A stretch of DNA of 64,000 nt. Origin: Nonomuraea dietziae (GTDB taxonomy: Bacteria; Actinomycetota; Actinomycetes; Streptosporangiales; Streptosporangiaceae). Shown here in pieces: positions 1 through 7,844 of this stretch. A program made the position numbers and the translations under genes. Position 1 is the stretch's first letter. Each line of letters opens with the position of its first letter. Below the pieces are notes generated by a model. That model was not told the origin of the DNA. It was given only the letters and a program-made list of their open reading frames with translations, and did not search any database. Where the stretch lies: contig NZ_JACIBV010000001.1 in the NCBI RefSeq assembly GCF_014195505.1, positions 7,626,001 to 7,690,000 on the forward strand, given 5' to 3'.

Positions 1-118
1 GGGGATGCGGAGGGATGGCTGAGCGAGTGTGCGACGGGCGAGGACCGCTTGAGAGGCGGGCAGTCGCGCGGTGGGCTGCGGCCGCCTTCGTGCAGGAGCC
101 GGAGGTCGGCTCACTGGC

Positions 119-772
119 TCAGGCGGGTGGCTGCTCCGATGACAACCTGGTCCAGGTTTCGTGGAGGTGGGTCCAGCGCAGGCCGTGGGGGGCGGTGGCG
201 TCCCTGACGAGGACCACTGTGGCCCGCCGGACGCTGGGATTCTGGCCTCCGTGGTGTTCCTCGTAGGTGGCGACGACGAACGACTCCGCCGAAGCGACGA
301 CCTTCACGTCGCGGATGGCGATCGCGAGGGTGGGGACGGCGCCGTACGCGGTCTCGATCACGGCCAGCACGCTCGGCAACGGCAGCGCTTCGCCGTCCGG
401 GGTGATGAGGGTGAAGGCGGGCGTGTGCGCGTCGGCGAAGGTGGGGAGGTCGGAGCGGGCGCCGCGTCCGGTGAGCCAGTCTTCGATGACCCGGTGATGC
501 CGGACGATCTCCGCCCGGCAGGCGTCCGCGTCATCGTCGGCGAGCGCGAGGTCGGGTGGGGACTCCGGCGGCGTGGACACCGGGGTGGGGTGGGACGCGG
601 GGGCGGAGGTCGGCGCGTGGTTCGGTGTGGAGGCGGGTGTCGGTGGGGAGGCGGGGGCGCGATTGGGTGTGGGTCCGGGTGTGGGGTCGGGCGTGGTGGC
701 GGAGGTCGGCGTGGAGGCGGGGGTGGGGCTGGGTGTGTATCGGGGTGTGGGGTCCGGCGTGGGGGTGGTCAT
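119..772 (-). CDS. SnoaL-like/DUF4440 protein with Pro/Thr-rich N-terminus
   Basis: 217 aa. Residues 1 to about 75 are a low-complexity Thr/Pro/Ala tract built from repeats of the type TPTPxSTP. From about residue 85 to the end the sequence looks like a SnoaL/DUF4440 (NTF2-like) alpha-beta cone, with a helix followed by strands ending in a histidine- and tryptophan-containing strand. Such domains serve as small-molecule isomerases, hydrolases or binding modules; the substrate cannot be told here. I chose the ATG at 772 because it overlaps the stop of the upstream oxidoreductase gene as ATGA, which implies translational coupling; a longer start at 808 would lie inside that gene. The Pro/Thr repeat is probably a flexible linker. 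There is no signal peptide. Confidence 0.6.
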   Translation of the reverse strand: MTTPTPDPTPRYTPSPTPASTPTSATTPDPTPGPTPNRAPASPPTPASTPNHAPTSAPASHPTPVSTPPESPPDLALADDDADACRAEIVRHHRVIEDWLTGRGARSDLPTFADAHTPAFTLITPDGEALPLPSVLAVIETAYGAVPTLAIAIRDVKVVASAESFVVATYEEHHGGQNPSVRRATVVLVRDATAPHGLRWTHLHETWTRLSSEQPPA

Positions 773-1728
773 CGGGCGAGCTCCGTCCAGGGCTGGGCGG
801 CGATCCATGCGCTGAGGGGGGTCAGGCTGATCGCGAGGGCCTTCTCGAGGGCGGCCGGGTCGAGGTCGTACAGGTCGTGGCCGTGCTCGGCGATCCAGCG
901 GTACGTCGAGACGACCTCCCCGGCGGTGGTGGCGCCGAGGGCGTGGGTCAGGCCTGCCTCGAACTCGTCGAGGTCCTGGGCGACGTACCGGATCGGGCGG
1001 CCGAGGGTGACGGAGAAGGCGGCGGCGAGCTCGGAGCCCGTCACCACCTCGGCCCCGCCCAGATCGAGCGCGAGTCCTTCAGGCGTGAGCGCGCCGACGA
1101 GGCCGTCCGGCGAGAGCGGCGCCGCGACGGCGGCCGTGGTGGGAGGGGCCACGGCGAGGTCGGCGGTGGACCTGGTGAGGGCGGCGATGGTGGCTGTGGC
1201 GAGATCGGCGTGGCTGAGCCAGGACACCGGCAGGTCGGCAGGCAGCGGATACCGCAGCACCCCCTCGTGCGCCAGCGGCCCCGCCACCCAGGGCGCGCAC
1301 AGGTTGTCGAGATAGACGGGCGGCCTGACCACCACGGTCTCCACCCCGCTCTCCACCAGGACCGACGTCGCGAAGCGGCGCGTTTCGAAGGCGGCCACCG
1401 AGGTCGGGACCGACGGCATGCGGTTGGCGGTGTTGTAGACCAGGCGCCGCACCCCCACCGCGACCGCCGCCTCGGCGATGTTGCGGATGTAGGTCTCGAC
1501 GACGGAGGGTTCGAAGACCATGGGCAGCACGACGCACGCGTGCGTCACCCCGTCGAAGGCGGCCCGCACCGCGGAGGCGTCGGCCAGGTCCCCGGTGACC
1601 GGGGTGACGCCGGGCGGAAGTCCCGCGCCCGAGCGGGTGAGGCCGCGCACCGTGTGTCCCGAATCGACCAGGCGCCTGGCCACGGCGCCGCCCTGTGCGC
1701 CGGTGGCGCCGATGACGAGGATGTTCAT
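769..1728 (-). CDS. NmrA-like NAD(P)-binding oxidoreductase
   Basis: 319 aa. The N-terminus carries a Rossmann dinucleotide-binding motif, GATGAQGGAVARRL at residues 7-20, typical of NmrA/atypical short-chain dehydrogenases. These proteins bind NAD(P)H and act either as reductases or as redox-sensing regulators. The ATG at 1728 places the first beta strand (MNILVIG) at the very start, as is usual; the upstream GTG at 1752 would add residues with no family match. The stop overlaps the next gene (SnoaL-like) by four bases, so the two form an operon. It is divergent from an AraC regulator across 71 bp, which is the likely controller. The substrate is unknown. Confidence 0.75.
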   Translation of the reverse strand: MNILVIGATGAQGGAVARRLVDSGHTVRGLTRSGAGLPPGVTPVTGDLADASAVRAAFDGVTHACVVLPMVFEPSVVETYIRNIAEAAVAVGVRRLVYNTANRMPSVPTSVAAFETRRFATSVLVESGVETVVVRPPVYLDNLCAPWVAGPLAHEGVLRYPLPADLPVSWLSHADLATATIAALTRSTADLAVAPPTTAAVAAPLSPDGLVGALTPEGLALDLGGAEVVTGSELAAAFSVTLGRPIRYVAQDLDEFEAGLTHALGATTAGEVVSTYRWIAEHGHDLYDLDPAALEKALAISLTPLSAWIAAQPWTELAR

Positions 1729-1799
1729 GGCAACCGAGCCTGCCCCACCCACCGGCTACGATCCATAAAGCCGAGTCTTCTGAAGTTTAAGGATCGTCC

Positions 1800-2741
1800 G
1801 TGGGAGATCTGCTGAGCGAGCTGCTTGCCCCGCTGCGCCTGCAGGGCGTCTTTCACAGCCGATGGTCGGCGCGGGCGCCGTGGGGGGTGGCGGGGGAGCG
1901 GGAGCACTGCGCGCTGATCCACTACGTGCAGGAAGGCACGTGCACGGTCGAGCTGCCCGAACTGCCCGAGCCCGTACGGCTGAACGCGGGCGACCTGGTC
2001 GTCTTCCCGCATGGCACCGCGCACCGCCTGGCCGACAGCCCGGGCAGGACCACCGTGCCGCTGTCCTCGCTGCTGCCGGACCGGTCCCCGGGGGCGGTGC
2101 GCACGGTCGAGATCGACGGCCCAGGCCCCGCCACGACGATGCTCTGCGGAGGGCTGCACTACGACGACTCGGCCGCGGCCCCGCTCTACAGGGCGCTGCC
2201 GCCGGTGCTGGTGTTCGACAGAGAGATGCTGGAGCGCCAGCCGTTGCTGTCGGGCACGCTCGACAGGCTGGCGGGGGAGTGGGCGGGCGGTGAGCCCGGC
2301 GCGGTGCTGGTGGCGTTGAGGGCTTTCGAGCTGGTCTTCGTGCTGGCCCTGCGGGTGGCGCTCGCCGATCTCGACACCCCTGTGCTGCAGGCTCTACGCC
2401 ATCCCGGCATCAGCAGGGCGCTGCTGGCCGTCCACACGCGGTTCGGTGAGCAGTGGACGCTGGAGTCGCTGGCGGAGGAGGCGGGGCTGTCGCGGTCGGC
2501 CTTCGCGGCCAGCTTCAGGGAGCTGGTCGGGGAGGCGCCGATGCGGCACCTGACCGCGCGCAGGATGCAGGAGGCGGCGCGGCTGCTGAAGGAGTCGACG
2601 CTGGCGCACGGGCGCATCGCCGAGCGCGTCGGCTACCGCTCCGGCGTGGGATTCCACCTGGCCTTCCGCCAGTGGTGCGGGATGACGCCCGGGGAGTACA
2701 GGCGGCTGGGTCCGCGGCGGGGCGGACCCGCAGTAGCGTGA
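1800..2741 (+). CDS. AraC-family transcriptional regulator
   Basis: 313 aa, GTG start. The first 170 or so residues form a cupin-type sensor domain (AraC_binding/Cupin_6 style, with the segment LNAGDLVVFPHGTAHRL). The last 100 residues form the two-HTH AraC DNA-binding domain, including WTLESLAEEAGLSRSAFAASF and the signature ending YRSGVGFHLAFRQWCGMTPG. This architecture matches regulators that control an adjacent, divergently transcribed reductase gene, as here: the NmrA-like gene begins 71 bp away on the other strand. The short intergenic region has an AT-rich patch (ATAAAG, GAAGTTTAAGG) that may hold the operators. The ligand is unknown. Confidence 0.85.
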   Translation: MGDLLSELLAPLRLQGVFHSRWSARAPWGVAGEREHCALIHYVQEGTCTVELPELPEPVRLNAGDLVVFPHGTAHRLADSPGRTTVPLSSLLPDRSPGAVRTVEIDGPGPATTMLCGGLHYDDSAAAPLYRALPPVLVFDREMLERQPLLSGTLDRLAGEWAGGEPGAVLVALRAFELVFVLALRVALADLDTPVLQALRHPGISRALLAVHTRFGEQWTLESLAEEAGLSRSAFAASFRELVGEAPMRHLTARRMQEAARLLKESTLAHGRIAERVGYRSGVGFHLAFRQWCGMTPGEYRRLGPRRGGPAVA

Positions 2742-2779
2742 TGCGGCGGCGGTACGAGAGAGCCAGGAGAATGTGAAGC

Positions 2780-3718
2780 ATGGTGACGTTGGTCGTCGGG
2801 GACGAAGAGCTGCTCGCCGAGCGCGCGGTCGGCGCGGTGGTGGCCGCCGCGAAGGCGCGCGACGCCGGGGCGGAGGTGCACGACCTGGTCGGTTCCAAGG
2901 TCGAGACCGGCGAGCTGACCAGGCTGACCTCGCCTTCGTTGTTCGGCGACACGTCCGTGATGGTGATCAGGTCCGCGCAGGACCTGTCGAAGGACGTCAT
3001 CGCCGAGGTCGTCGGCTACGCGAAGGACCCCGCTGACGACACCGTGCTCGTGCTGGTGCATCCGGGCGGCGTCAAGGGCAAGGCGCTGGTCGACGGCATC
3101 AAGAAGACCAGGGCCGACGTGGTCACCGTCACCAAGCTCACCAAGCCCGCCGAGCGCCTCGAGTTCATCAGGGGCGAGATCAGGCGGGCGGGCCGCACCA
3201 TCACGGGCGACGCGGCGCAGGCGCTTCTCGACGCCGTGGGCAACGACCTGCGCGAGCTGGCGGCGGCCTGCGGGCAGCTAGCTTTCGACACCGAGGGCAA
3301 GAGCATCGACCTCGACGCCGTCTCCCGCTATCACAAGGGCAGGGCCGAGGTCAGCGGGTTCACGGTGGCCGACGCCGCGGTCGAGGGGCGTCTGGCCGAC
3401 GCGCTGGAGCAGCTGCGCTGGGCGCTGAGCACGGGGGTGGCGTCGGTGCTGCTGGTCAGCGCGCTGGCCCGTTCGCTGCGGTCGCTGGCCAAGGTCGGCG
3501 GCGCAGGGCGCAACGTCCAGCCCGCACAGCTCGGCATGGCGCCCTGGCAGATCAACAACGCCAAGCGGCAGCTCCGAGGGTGGGGGCCTGAGGGCCTGTC
3601 CGCGGCCCTGCGCGCGGTCGCGATCGCCGACGAGCAGGTCAAGGGGGGCGGCGCCGACCCCGCCTACGCCCTCGAGCATGCCGTCCAGACGATCGTCGCC
3701 AGCAGGAACGGCAGGTAG
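2780..3718 (+). CDS. holA: DNA polymerase III subunit delta
   Basis: 312 aa, the usual length for actinobacterial HolA. The protein is the clamp-loader wrench that opens the beta sliding clamp. It begins with the DNA_pol3_delta fold (TLVVGDEELLAERAV), contains NDLRELAAACGQLAF in the lid region, and ends with the helical collar domain (SALARSLRSLAKV and later WQINNAKRQLRGW). It is followed by regulatory and transport genes before rpsT; in many actinomycetes holA and rpsT are near neighbours, so the block at 3723-7195 looks like an insertion between them. The ATG at 2780 is preceded by AGGAG about 9 bases upstream. Confidence 0.95.
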   Translation: MVTLVVGDEELLAERAVGAVVAAAKARDAGAEVHDLVGSKVETGELTRLTSPSLFGDTSVMVIRSAQDLSKDVIAEVVGYAKDPADDTVLVLVHPGGVKGKALVDGIKKTRADVVTVTKLTKPAERLEFIRGEIRRAGRTITGDAAQALLDAVGNDLRELAAACGQLAFDTEGKSIDLDAVSRYHKGRAEVSGFTVADAAVEGRLADALEQLRWALSTGVASVLLVSALARSLRSLAKVGGAGRNVQPAQLGMAPWQINNAKRQLRGWGPEGLSAALRAVAIADEQVKGGGADPAYALEHAVQTIVASRNGR

Positions 3719-3722
3719 GGTG

Positions 3723-4250
3723 TCAGGCTCTGGACTCGACGCTGATCAGCATCCGCTTGAGCAGCTCGTCGAGCGTCTCCCGCTCCTCAGGGGCCAGGGC
3801 CCTCAGCATCTCCGCCTCGGCGGTGGCCCTGACTGCCATCGCCGCCGCCCACAGCTCGTGGCCCTTGTCCGTGAGCTCCACGTCGACCCTGCGCCTGTCC
3901 TCCTCGCTGCGGACGCGGCGCACCAGCCCTGCCTTCTCCAGGGTGTCGATGCGGCCCGTCATCCCCGCGGGCGAGATCATCAGCTCGCTCGCCAGCTCCG
4001 AGGGGGTGGCCTGGCGAGAGGATCGCGAGACGAGCCTGTGCAGGGTCTCGAACTCGAAGTCCTGTATCCCGACCTCGGCGAGGGCCGCCTCCTTGGCCTG
4101 ACGGACATGCTTCACCAGCAGCTGCATGCGCGTGATGATCGCCTCCACCCGCTCGTCGTAGGGCGCCTTGCCGCGCCAGCGCGCCAGGTGCGTGTCGACG
4201 GAATCGTACGTTGACGAAACATTAGCTGGCGAATTATTGTCCGGAGCCAT
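3723..4250 (-). CDS. MarR-family transcriptional regulator
   Basis: 175 aa if it starts at the ATG at 4250. The winged helix is clear: SELASELMISPAGMTGRIDTLEKAGLVRRVRSEEDRRRV, followed by the family's DRRRVDVELTDKG wing. It probably represses the divergent MFS gene in response to a drug-like ligand. The start is uncertain: the ATG shares the palindrome CATG with the start of the MFS gene, and codons 4-16 run through an unusually AT-rich stretch that looks like promoter DNA. A GTG at 4151 is an alternative. The gene is convergent with holA, with a 4-base gap. Confidence 0.8.
   Translation of the reverse strand: MAPDNNSPANVSSTYDSVDTHLARWRGKAPYDERVEAIITRMQLLVKHVRQAKEAALAEVGIQDFEFETLHRLVSRSSRQATPSELASELMISPAGMTGRIDTLEKAGLVRRVRSEEDRRRVDVELTDKGHELWAAAMAVRATAEAEMLRALAPEERETLDELLKRMLISVESRA
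4211..4240 (+). promoter_or_regulatory. Probable promoter of the MFS gene
   Basis: TTGACG at 4211-4216 and TATTGT at 4235-4240 are separated by 18 bases in an AT-rich island within very GC-rich DNA. Transcription would start about 7-9 bases downstream, at or next to the ATG at 4249, which would make the MFS mRNA leaderless. The segment also contains an imperfect inverted repeat, ACATTA and TATTGT, that could bind the divergent MarR protein. The region overlaps the predicted 5' coding end of marR. Confidence 0.45.
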
Positions 4251-5424
4251 GTTGATCAGACTAGTGATCGGCCGCGCTCTGTCGGCGCTGGCGACGGCCC
4301 TCATCCCCACCACGCTGACGCTCGTCGTGCTCATGGGCAGCGGCGACGCCGCCGACCTCGGCATCGTGCTGGCCTGCGAGCTGGTGCCGATGCTGGTGCT
4401 GCTGCCGTTCGGCGGGGTGGTGGCCGACCGCTTCCCTCCCGAACGCGTGGTGCTGTTCGCCGACCTGACCAGGTGTGCGGCACAGGCGGCGATCGGCGTG
4501 GAGCTGCTGCTCGGGGTGGAGCGGATCGCCGACCTGGCCGTGCTGGCGGCGGTCACGGGCGCGGCGGCCGCGTTCGGGACGCCTGCCGTACCGAGGCTGG
4601 TGGCCGCGACCGTCGAGGGAGCGGCCAGGCTGCGCGCCAACGCGCGGATCGGCCTGGCCACCAGCCTGTCCGCCGTGGGCGCGCCCGCCATCGCGGGCGC
4701 GCTGGTCCTCGGGGTCGGGCCGGGCTGGGCGTCGCTGTTCACCGCGGTCCTCTTCGCGGCCTCCGCGTTCACTCTCGGCGGTGTTCGTACGGCGAGAGCC
4801 GCCGCCCCCACGGGCGCGCACTCGCTGCTCAGCGGCTGGCGGGAGATCAGGCAGCGCCCCTGGTTCCTGGTCAGCGTCATGGGTCACGGCGTCTGGCACT
4901 TCTGCGCCGGTCTGTTCCTCACCCTCGGCCCGCTGCTCACCGTCAGGAGCGGGGAGGCGATGTGGGTGATCATCGTGCAGTGCGGCACGGTCGGCATGCT
5001 CGCCGGAGTCTTCGCCGCCCCTCGCCTGCCCATCCGCCGCCCTTTGGCCGGGTGCGCGGTGGGCGCCTCCCTCTACGCCGCGCCGCTGGCGGCGCTGGCC
5101 GTACCGCTGAACGGGTGGGCGGTGGCCGTGGCGTACGCCGTGGCGATGTTCGGTCTCGGCCTGCTCGTCCCGCTGTGGGAGACCGTCGTCGCCGACCGGA
5201 TCCCCGTGGAGGCGCTGGGCAGGGTGCGCTCGTTCGACTCGCTGATCTCCTTCGCCACCAGGCCGCTCGGCCTGGCCGTCGCCGCCCCGCTGGCCGGGTG
5301 GGCGGGTACGGCGCCGCCGCTGTGGATCGCCGCGGTCGCGGTGGCCGCGGCGAGTCTCAGCGTGCTGGGTGTGCGGGAGGTCAGGACTCCTGCAGCGCCG
5401 CCTCTCGCAGCACCCCGTCGCTGA
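4249..5424 (+). CDS. MFS transporter, drug-exporter type
   Basis: 391 aa with about 12 hydrophobic segments. The loop between helices 2 and 3 reads FGGVVADRFPPERV, the MFS motif A variant G-x-x-x-D-R. The protein resembles the EntS/MFS_3-type exporters with poorly defined substrates. I chose the ATG at 4249 because the first membrane helix begins immediately after it. There is no well-spaced ribosome site, only GGAG two bases away, but a promoter placed so that transcription begins at the ATG fits leaderless translation. The start overlaps the divergent MarR start. The 3' end overlaps the ABC ATPase gene on the other strand by 44 bases. Confidence 0.85.
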   Translation: MLIRLVIGRALSALATALIPTTLTLVVLMGSGDAADLGIVLACELVPMLVLLPFGGVVADRFPPERVVLFADLTRCAAQAAIGVELLLGVERIADLAVLAAVTGAAAAFGTPAVPRLVAATVEGAARLRANARIGLATSLSAVGAPAIAGALVLGVGPGWASLFTAVLFAASAFTLGGVRTARAAAPTGAHSLLSGWREIRQRPWFLVSVMGHGVWHFCAGLFLTLGPLLTVRSGEAMWVIIVQCGTVGMLAGVFAAPRLPIRRPLAGCAVGASLYAAPLAALAVPLNGWAVAVAYAVAMFGLGLLVPLWETVVADRIPVEALGRVRSFDSLISFATRPLGLAVAAPLAGWAGTAPPLWIAAVAVAAASLSVLGVREVRTPAAPPLAAPRR

Positions 5425-6079
5425 TCTCCAGGACCCTGTCGGCCAGCGAGATCAGGCTCTGGTCGTGGGTGGCCACCAGCGCGGTGACGCCCTCGCTGCG
5501 CACCAGCGCCCTGATCAGCTGCATGATCTGGCGGCCGGTCTGCGAGTCGAGCTGGCCCGTCGGCTCGTCGGCGACCAGCAGGCGCGGCCTGTTGGCCAGC
5601 GACCTGGCGATCGCCACGCGCTGGCGCTGACCGCCGGACAGCTCGTAGGGGCGCTGGTTGAGGTGCTGCTCCAGACCGACCAGCGACAACAGCATGCGCA
5701 CCCGCTTCTCGCGCTCCTCCACGGGCGTGCGGGCCAGGCGCATCGGCACGCCGACGTTCTCGGCCGCCGACAGGACGGGGATCAGGCCGAAGGACTGGAA
5801 GACGAAGCCCACCACGTCGCGGCGCAGCGCCAGCAGCGCCTCCTCCGGCAGCGAGGTGACCTCCTGGCCCGCCACCACCACCCGGCCGGCGTCCGGCCTG
5901 TCCAGCCCGCCGATCTGGTTGAGCAGCGTGGTCTTGCCCGACCCTGAGCGGCCGCGGATCGCGACCAGCTCGCCCGGGTAGGCCTCGAAGGAGACCTCGC
6001 GCAGCGCGACGACCTCCTTGGGCCCGCTCCTGTAGACCTTGCGCAGGCCCTCCACGACGACCAGGGGCTCACTGCTCAT
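5381..6079 (-). CDS. ABC transporter ATP-binding protein (MacB/LolD type)
   Basis: 232 aa. It has Walker A GRSGSGKTTLL near residue 45, the signature LSGGQRQRVAIARSLA, Walker B LLVADEPTGQLDS, and an H-loop in ATHDQ. This is the LolD/MacB ATPase class that normally pairs with an FtsX-like permease. The ATG at 6079 has GAGGAG eight bases upstream and overlaps the end of the preceding ATPase gene by 11 bases. No intact permease is present next to the two ATPases (see the remnant at 6995-7195). Whether they energise a permease encoded elsewhere cannot be seen here. Confidence 0.9.
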   Translation of the reverse strand: MSSEPLVVVEGLRKVYRSGPKEVVALREVSFEAYPGELVAIRGRSGSGKTTLLNQIGGLDRPDAGRVVVAGQEVTSLPEEALLALRRDVVGFVFQSFGLIPVLSAAENVGVPMRLARTPVEEREKRVRMLLSLVGLEQHLNQRPYELSGGQRQRVAIARSLANRPRLLVADEPTGQLDSQTGRQIMQLIRALVRSEGVTALVATHDQSLISLADRVLEISDGVLREAALQES

Positions 6080-6998
6080 CAGGGGACTCCTCACGGGACG
6101 GCCACACGCCGATGTGGTCGGACTCGAGCTCGAGGCGCACCCTGCGCTCCATGTCGAGGGCGTTCATGAAGTCGCGCGGCAGCTGCAGGCGGCCGACGCG
6201 ATCGAGCACGGCGTACTCCTCGGCGATGATCTCGCCCTCGGCGCCCTCCCTGCGCAGCGTCTCGCTGCTGGTACGGCCGTCACGGATGCCGACGGTACGG
6301 TCGACCTGCTCGGAGACCAGCGCGTCGTGCGTCACGATGACCACGGTGACGCCCAGCTCGCGGTTGGCCCTGCGCAGCGCCTCGAAAACCTCCTCGGAGG
6401 TGTCGCTGTCGAGCTCACCCGTCGGCTCGTCGGCCAGGATGAGCTGGGGGGAGTTGGCCAGCGCCACGGCGATCGCCACACGCTGCTGCTCACCGCCCGA
6501 CATCTCCGACGGCTTCCTGTCCGCGCAGTAGTCGACGCCGAGCAGCGTCAGCAGCTCCATCGCGCGGTTCCTGCGGTTCCTGCCCGCCAGCCTCATGGGC
6601 AGCTCGACGTTCTCCCTGGCGGTCAGGTAGGAGAGCAGGTTGCGCGCGGTCTGCTGCCAGATGAAGCCGACCACCTCGCGGCGGTAGCGCAGCCGGTCCT
6701 TGGCCGTCATCGACAGCAGGTCCATGCCCGCCACCCTGGCCAGGCCCGCGGTCGGGACGTCGAGGCCGGACAGCACGTTGAGGAGAGTGGACTTGCCCGA
6801 GCCTGAGGCGCCGACGACGGCGATCAGCTCGCCCTTCTGGATGAGCAGGTCGAGTCCCTGTAGCGCGACGACCTCGACCCCCTCGGTCTTGTAGATACGG
6901 ACGAGGTTGTCGCAGACGATGTGCGCGTCACCGCCGAAGGCGGCCCGTTCGCGCGTGGCCTGCGCCTCCAGGTCGGACATGGTGGGGGTGTTCGTCAC
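6069..6998 (-). CDS. ABC transporter ATP-binding protein with C-terminal extension
   Basis: 309 aa, GTG start that overlaps the upstream short ORF as GTGA. It has Walker A GASGSGKSTLL, signature MSGGEQQRVAIAVALA, and Walker B LILADEPTGELDS. Unlike its neighbour it carries about 70 extra C-terminal residues (from about residue 240) rich in acidic residues and arginines; such tails occur in the first ATPase of actinobacterial ATPase/ATPase/FtsX-permease triplets. The Q-loop context is unusual (FIWQQTARNLLSYL). It is translated as one operon with the 5381-6079 gene. The missing permease is the notable oddity. Confidence 0.88.
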   Translation of the reverse strand: MTNTPTMSDLEAQATRERAAFGGDAHIVCDNLVRIYKTEGVEVVALQGLDLLIQKGELIAVVGASGSGKSTLLNVLSGLDVPTAGLARVAGMDLLSMTAKDRLRYRREVVGFIWQQTARNLLSYLTARENVELPMRLAGRNRRNRAMELLTLLGVDYCADRKPSEMSGGEQQRVAIAVALANSPQLILADEPTGELDSDTSEEVFEALRRANRELGVTVVIVTHDALVSEQVDRTVGIRDGRTSSETLRREGAEGEIIAEEYAVLDRVGRLQLPRDFMNALDMERRVRLELESDHIGVWPSREESPDEQ

Positions 6999-7195
6999 TG
7001 GTCACCTACTCGAAGGACGGAGCCGAGGCTGCGCCGACGGCCGATGGCGGTGTGCGCGTAGGCGCCGAGCAGGGGGACCGCGGTACGGCCGGGCGTACGC
7101 GGGAACGCCAGGGCGCCCGTCCGCCCGAACACGGTGATCGTCAGCGGCGCGCTCGGCGGCCGGGTGCTCGATGACCGGCGGAACGCGCCCCGCAT
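6995..7195 (-). pseudogene. Possible remnant of the FtsX-like permease gene
   Basis: A 66-codon frame that starts at an ATG with AAGGAG about ten bases upstream and whose stop overlaps the GTG of the first ABC ATPase. It has no membrane segment. Its last residues, RRRSLGSVLRVGDQ, look like the cytoplasmic tail expected at the end of an FtsX-like permease, and its position is where such a permease is normally encoded. I infer that an internal deletion fused the first codons to the last and kept the translational coupling to the ATPase genes. It could instead be a chance or lineage-specific short coupling ORF. Confidence 0.3.
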
Positions 7196-7307
7196 ATCGC
7201 CCCCGCTCCTTCCGCGCTCCCCATTGAAGTGAACCTTTGGGGATGAAGCGGGCGCCGGGCAAGCCGATCTTCTCAAGAGTGACACAGCCGATACGCTGGA
7301 GTGATGT

Positions 7308-7326
7308 CGAAACTGTGACAGTTTCG
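7308..7326. promoter_or_regulatory. Perfect 19-bp palindrome, operator candidate
   Basis: CGAAACTGT-G-ACAGTTTCG is a perfect inverted repeat with a single central base. It lies between the rpsT terminator and the start of the permease remnant/ABC operon, 113 bp upstream of the latter. It looks like the binding site of a dimeric regulator; the regulator is not identified. Confidence 0.5.
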
Positions 7327-7364
7327 CGATGCGATCCGGATATCTGACTGAGCGCACACGAAAA

Positions 7365-7391
7365 CGCCGCACTCCGTTATGGAGTGCGGCG
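7365..7391 (-). terminator. Rho-independent terminator of rpsT
   Basis: An 11-bp perfect stem (7365-7375 with 7381-7391, arms CGCCGCACTCC and GGAGTGCGGCG) around a 5-base loop. On the minus strand it is followed by TTTT, 12 bases after the rpsT stop codon. Confidence 0.9.
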
Positions 7392-7402
7392 CTTCTTGCG
7401 TA

Positions 7403-7675
7403 CTACTTGGCTACCTGCAGCGCGGCGGCGCGCGCGGCGATCGCCGACTTGCGGTTGGCGGCCTGGTTCTTGTGGATGACGCCCTTGCTCGCGGCCTTGT
7501 CGAGCTGGCGGGCGGCGACACGCTGCAGCGCCACGGCCTCGTCGACGTTGCCCTGGTCGGCGGCCTCGCGGAACTTGCGGATCGCCGTCTTCAGGGAAGA
7601 CTTGACAGCCTTGTTGCGCAGACGAGCCTTCTCGTTCTGCTTGTTGCGCTTGATCTGGGACTTGATGTTCGCCAC
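7403..7675 (-). CDS. rpsT: 30S ribosomal protein S20
   Basis: 90 aa, GTG start giving the classical N-terminus (M)ANIKSQIKRNKQNEKAR. S20 is a helical 16S rRNA-binding protein of the small subunit body. The start is fixed by this conserved N-terminus; GAGG lies about 8 bases upstream of the GTG. The gene stands alone on the minus strand with its own strong terminator just downstream. Its opposite orientation to lepA and distance to holA match the actinobacterial arrangement, apart from the transport genes inserted between holA and rpsT. Confidence 0.97.
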   Translation of the reverse strand: MANIKSQIKRNKQNEKARLRNKAVKSSLKTAIRKFREAADQGNVDEAVALQRVAARQLDKAASKGVIHKNQAANRKSAIAARAAALQVAK

Positions 7676-7844
7676 GAAGAAGCCTCGGTGAAGGTCAGAA
7701 ATCGGATGGGGCGCGCGGGCTCGATGAGAGGGCGCGCCACACGCAGTTGAACAGGTTACCAATAATCGAGGTCACCTCTCAAATCGGCGACCTCGCTGCA
7801 CCAGCATACGGGGTGTCGCGCCGGATCGGACCGTGTCGCCGCGT

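Noticed and set aside
1..118. End of an upstream gene
   Set aside because: No frame on either strand in the first 118 bases shows a recognisable C-terminus.
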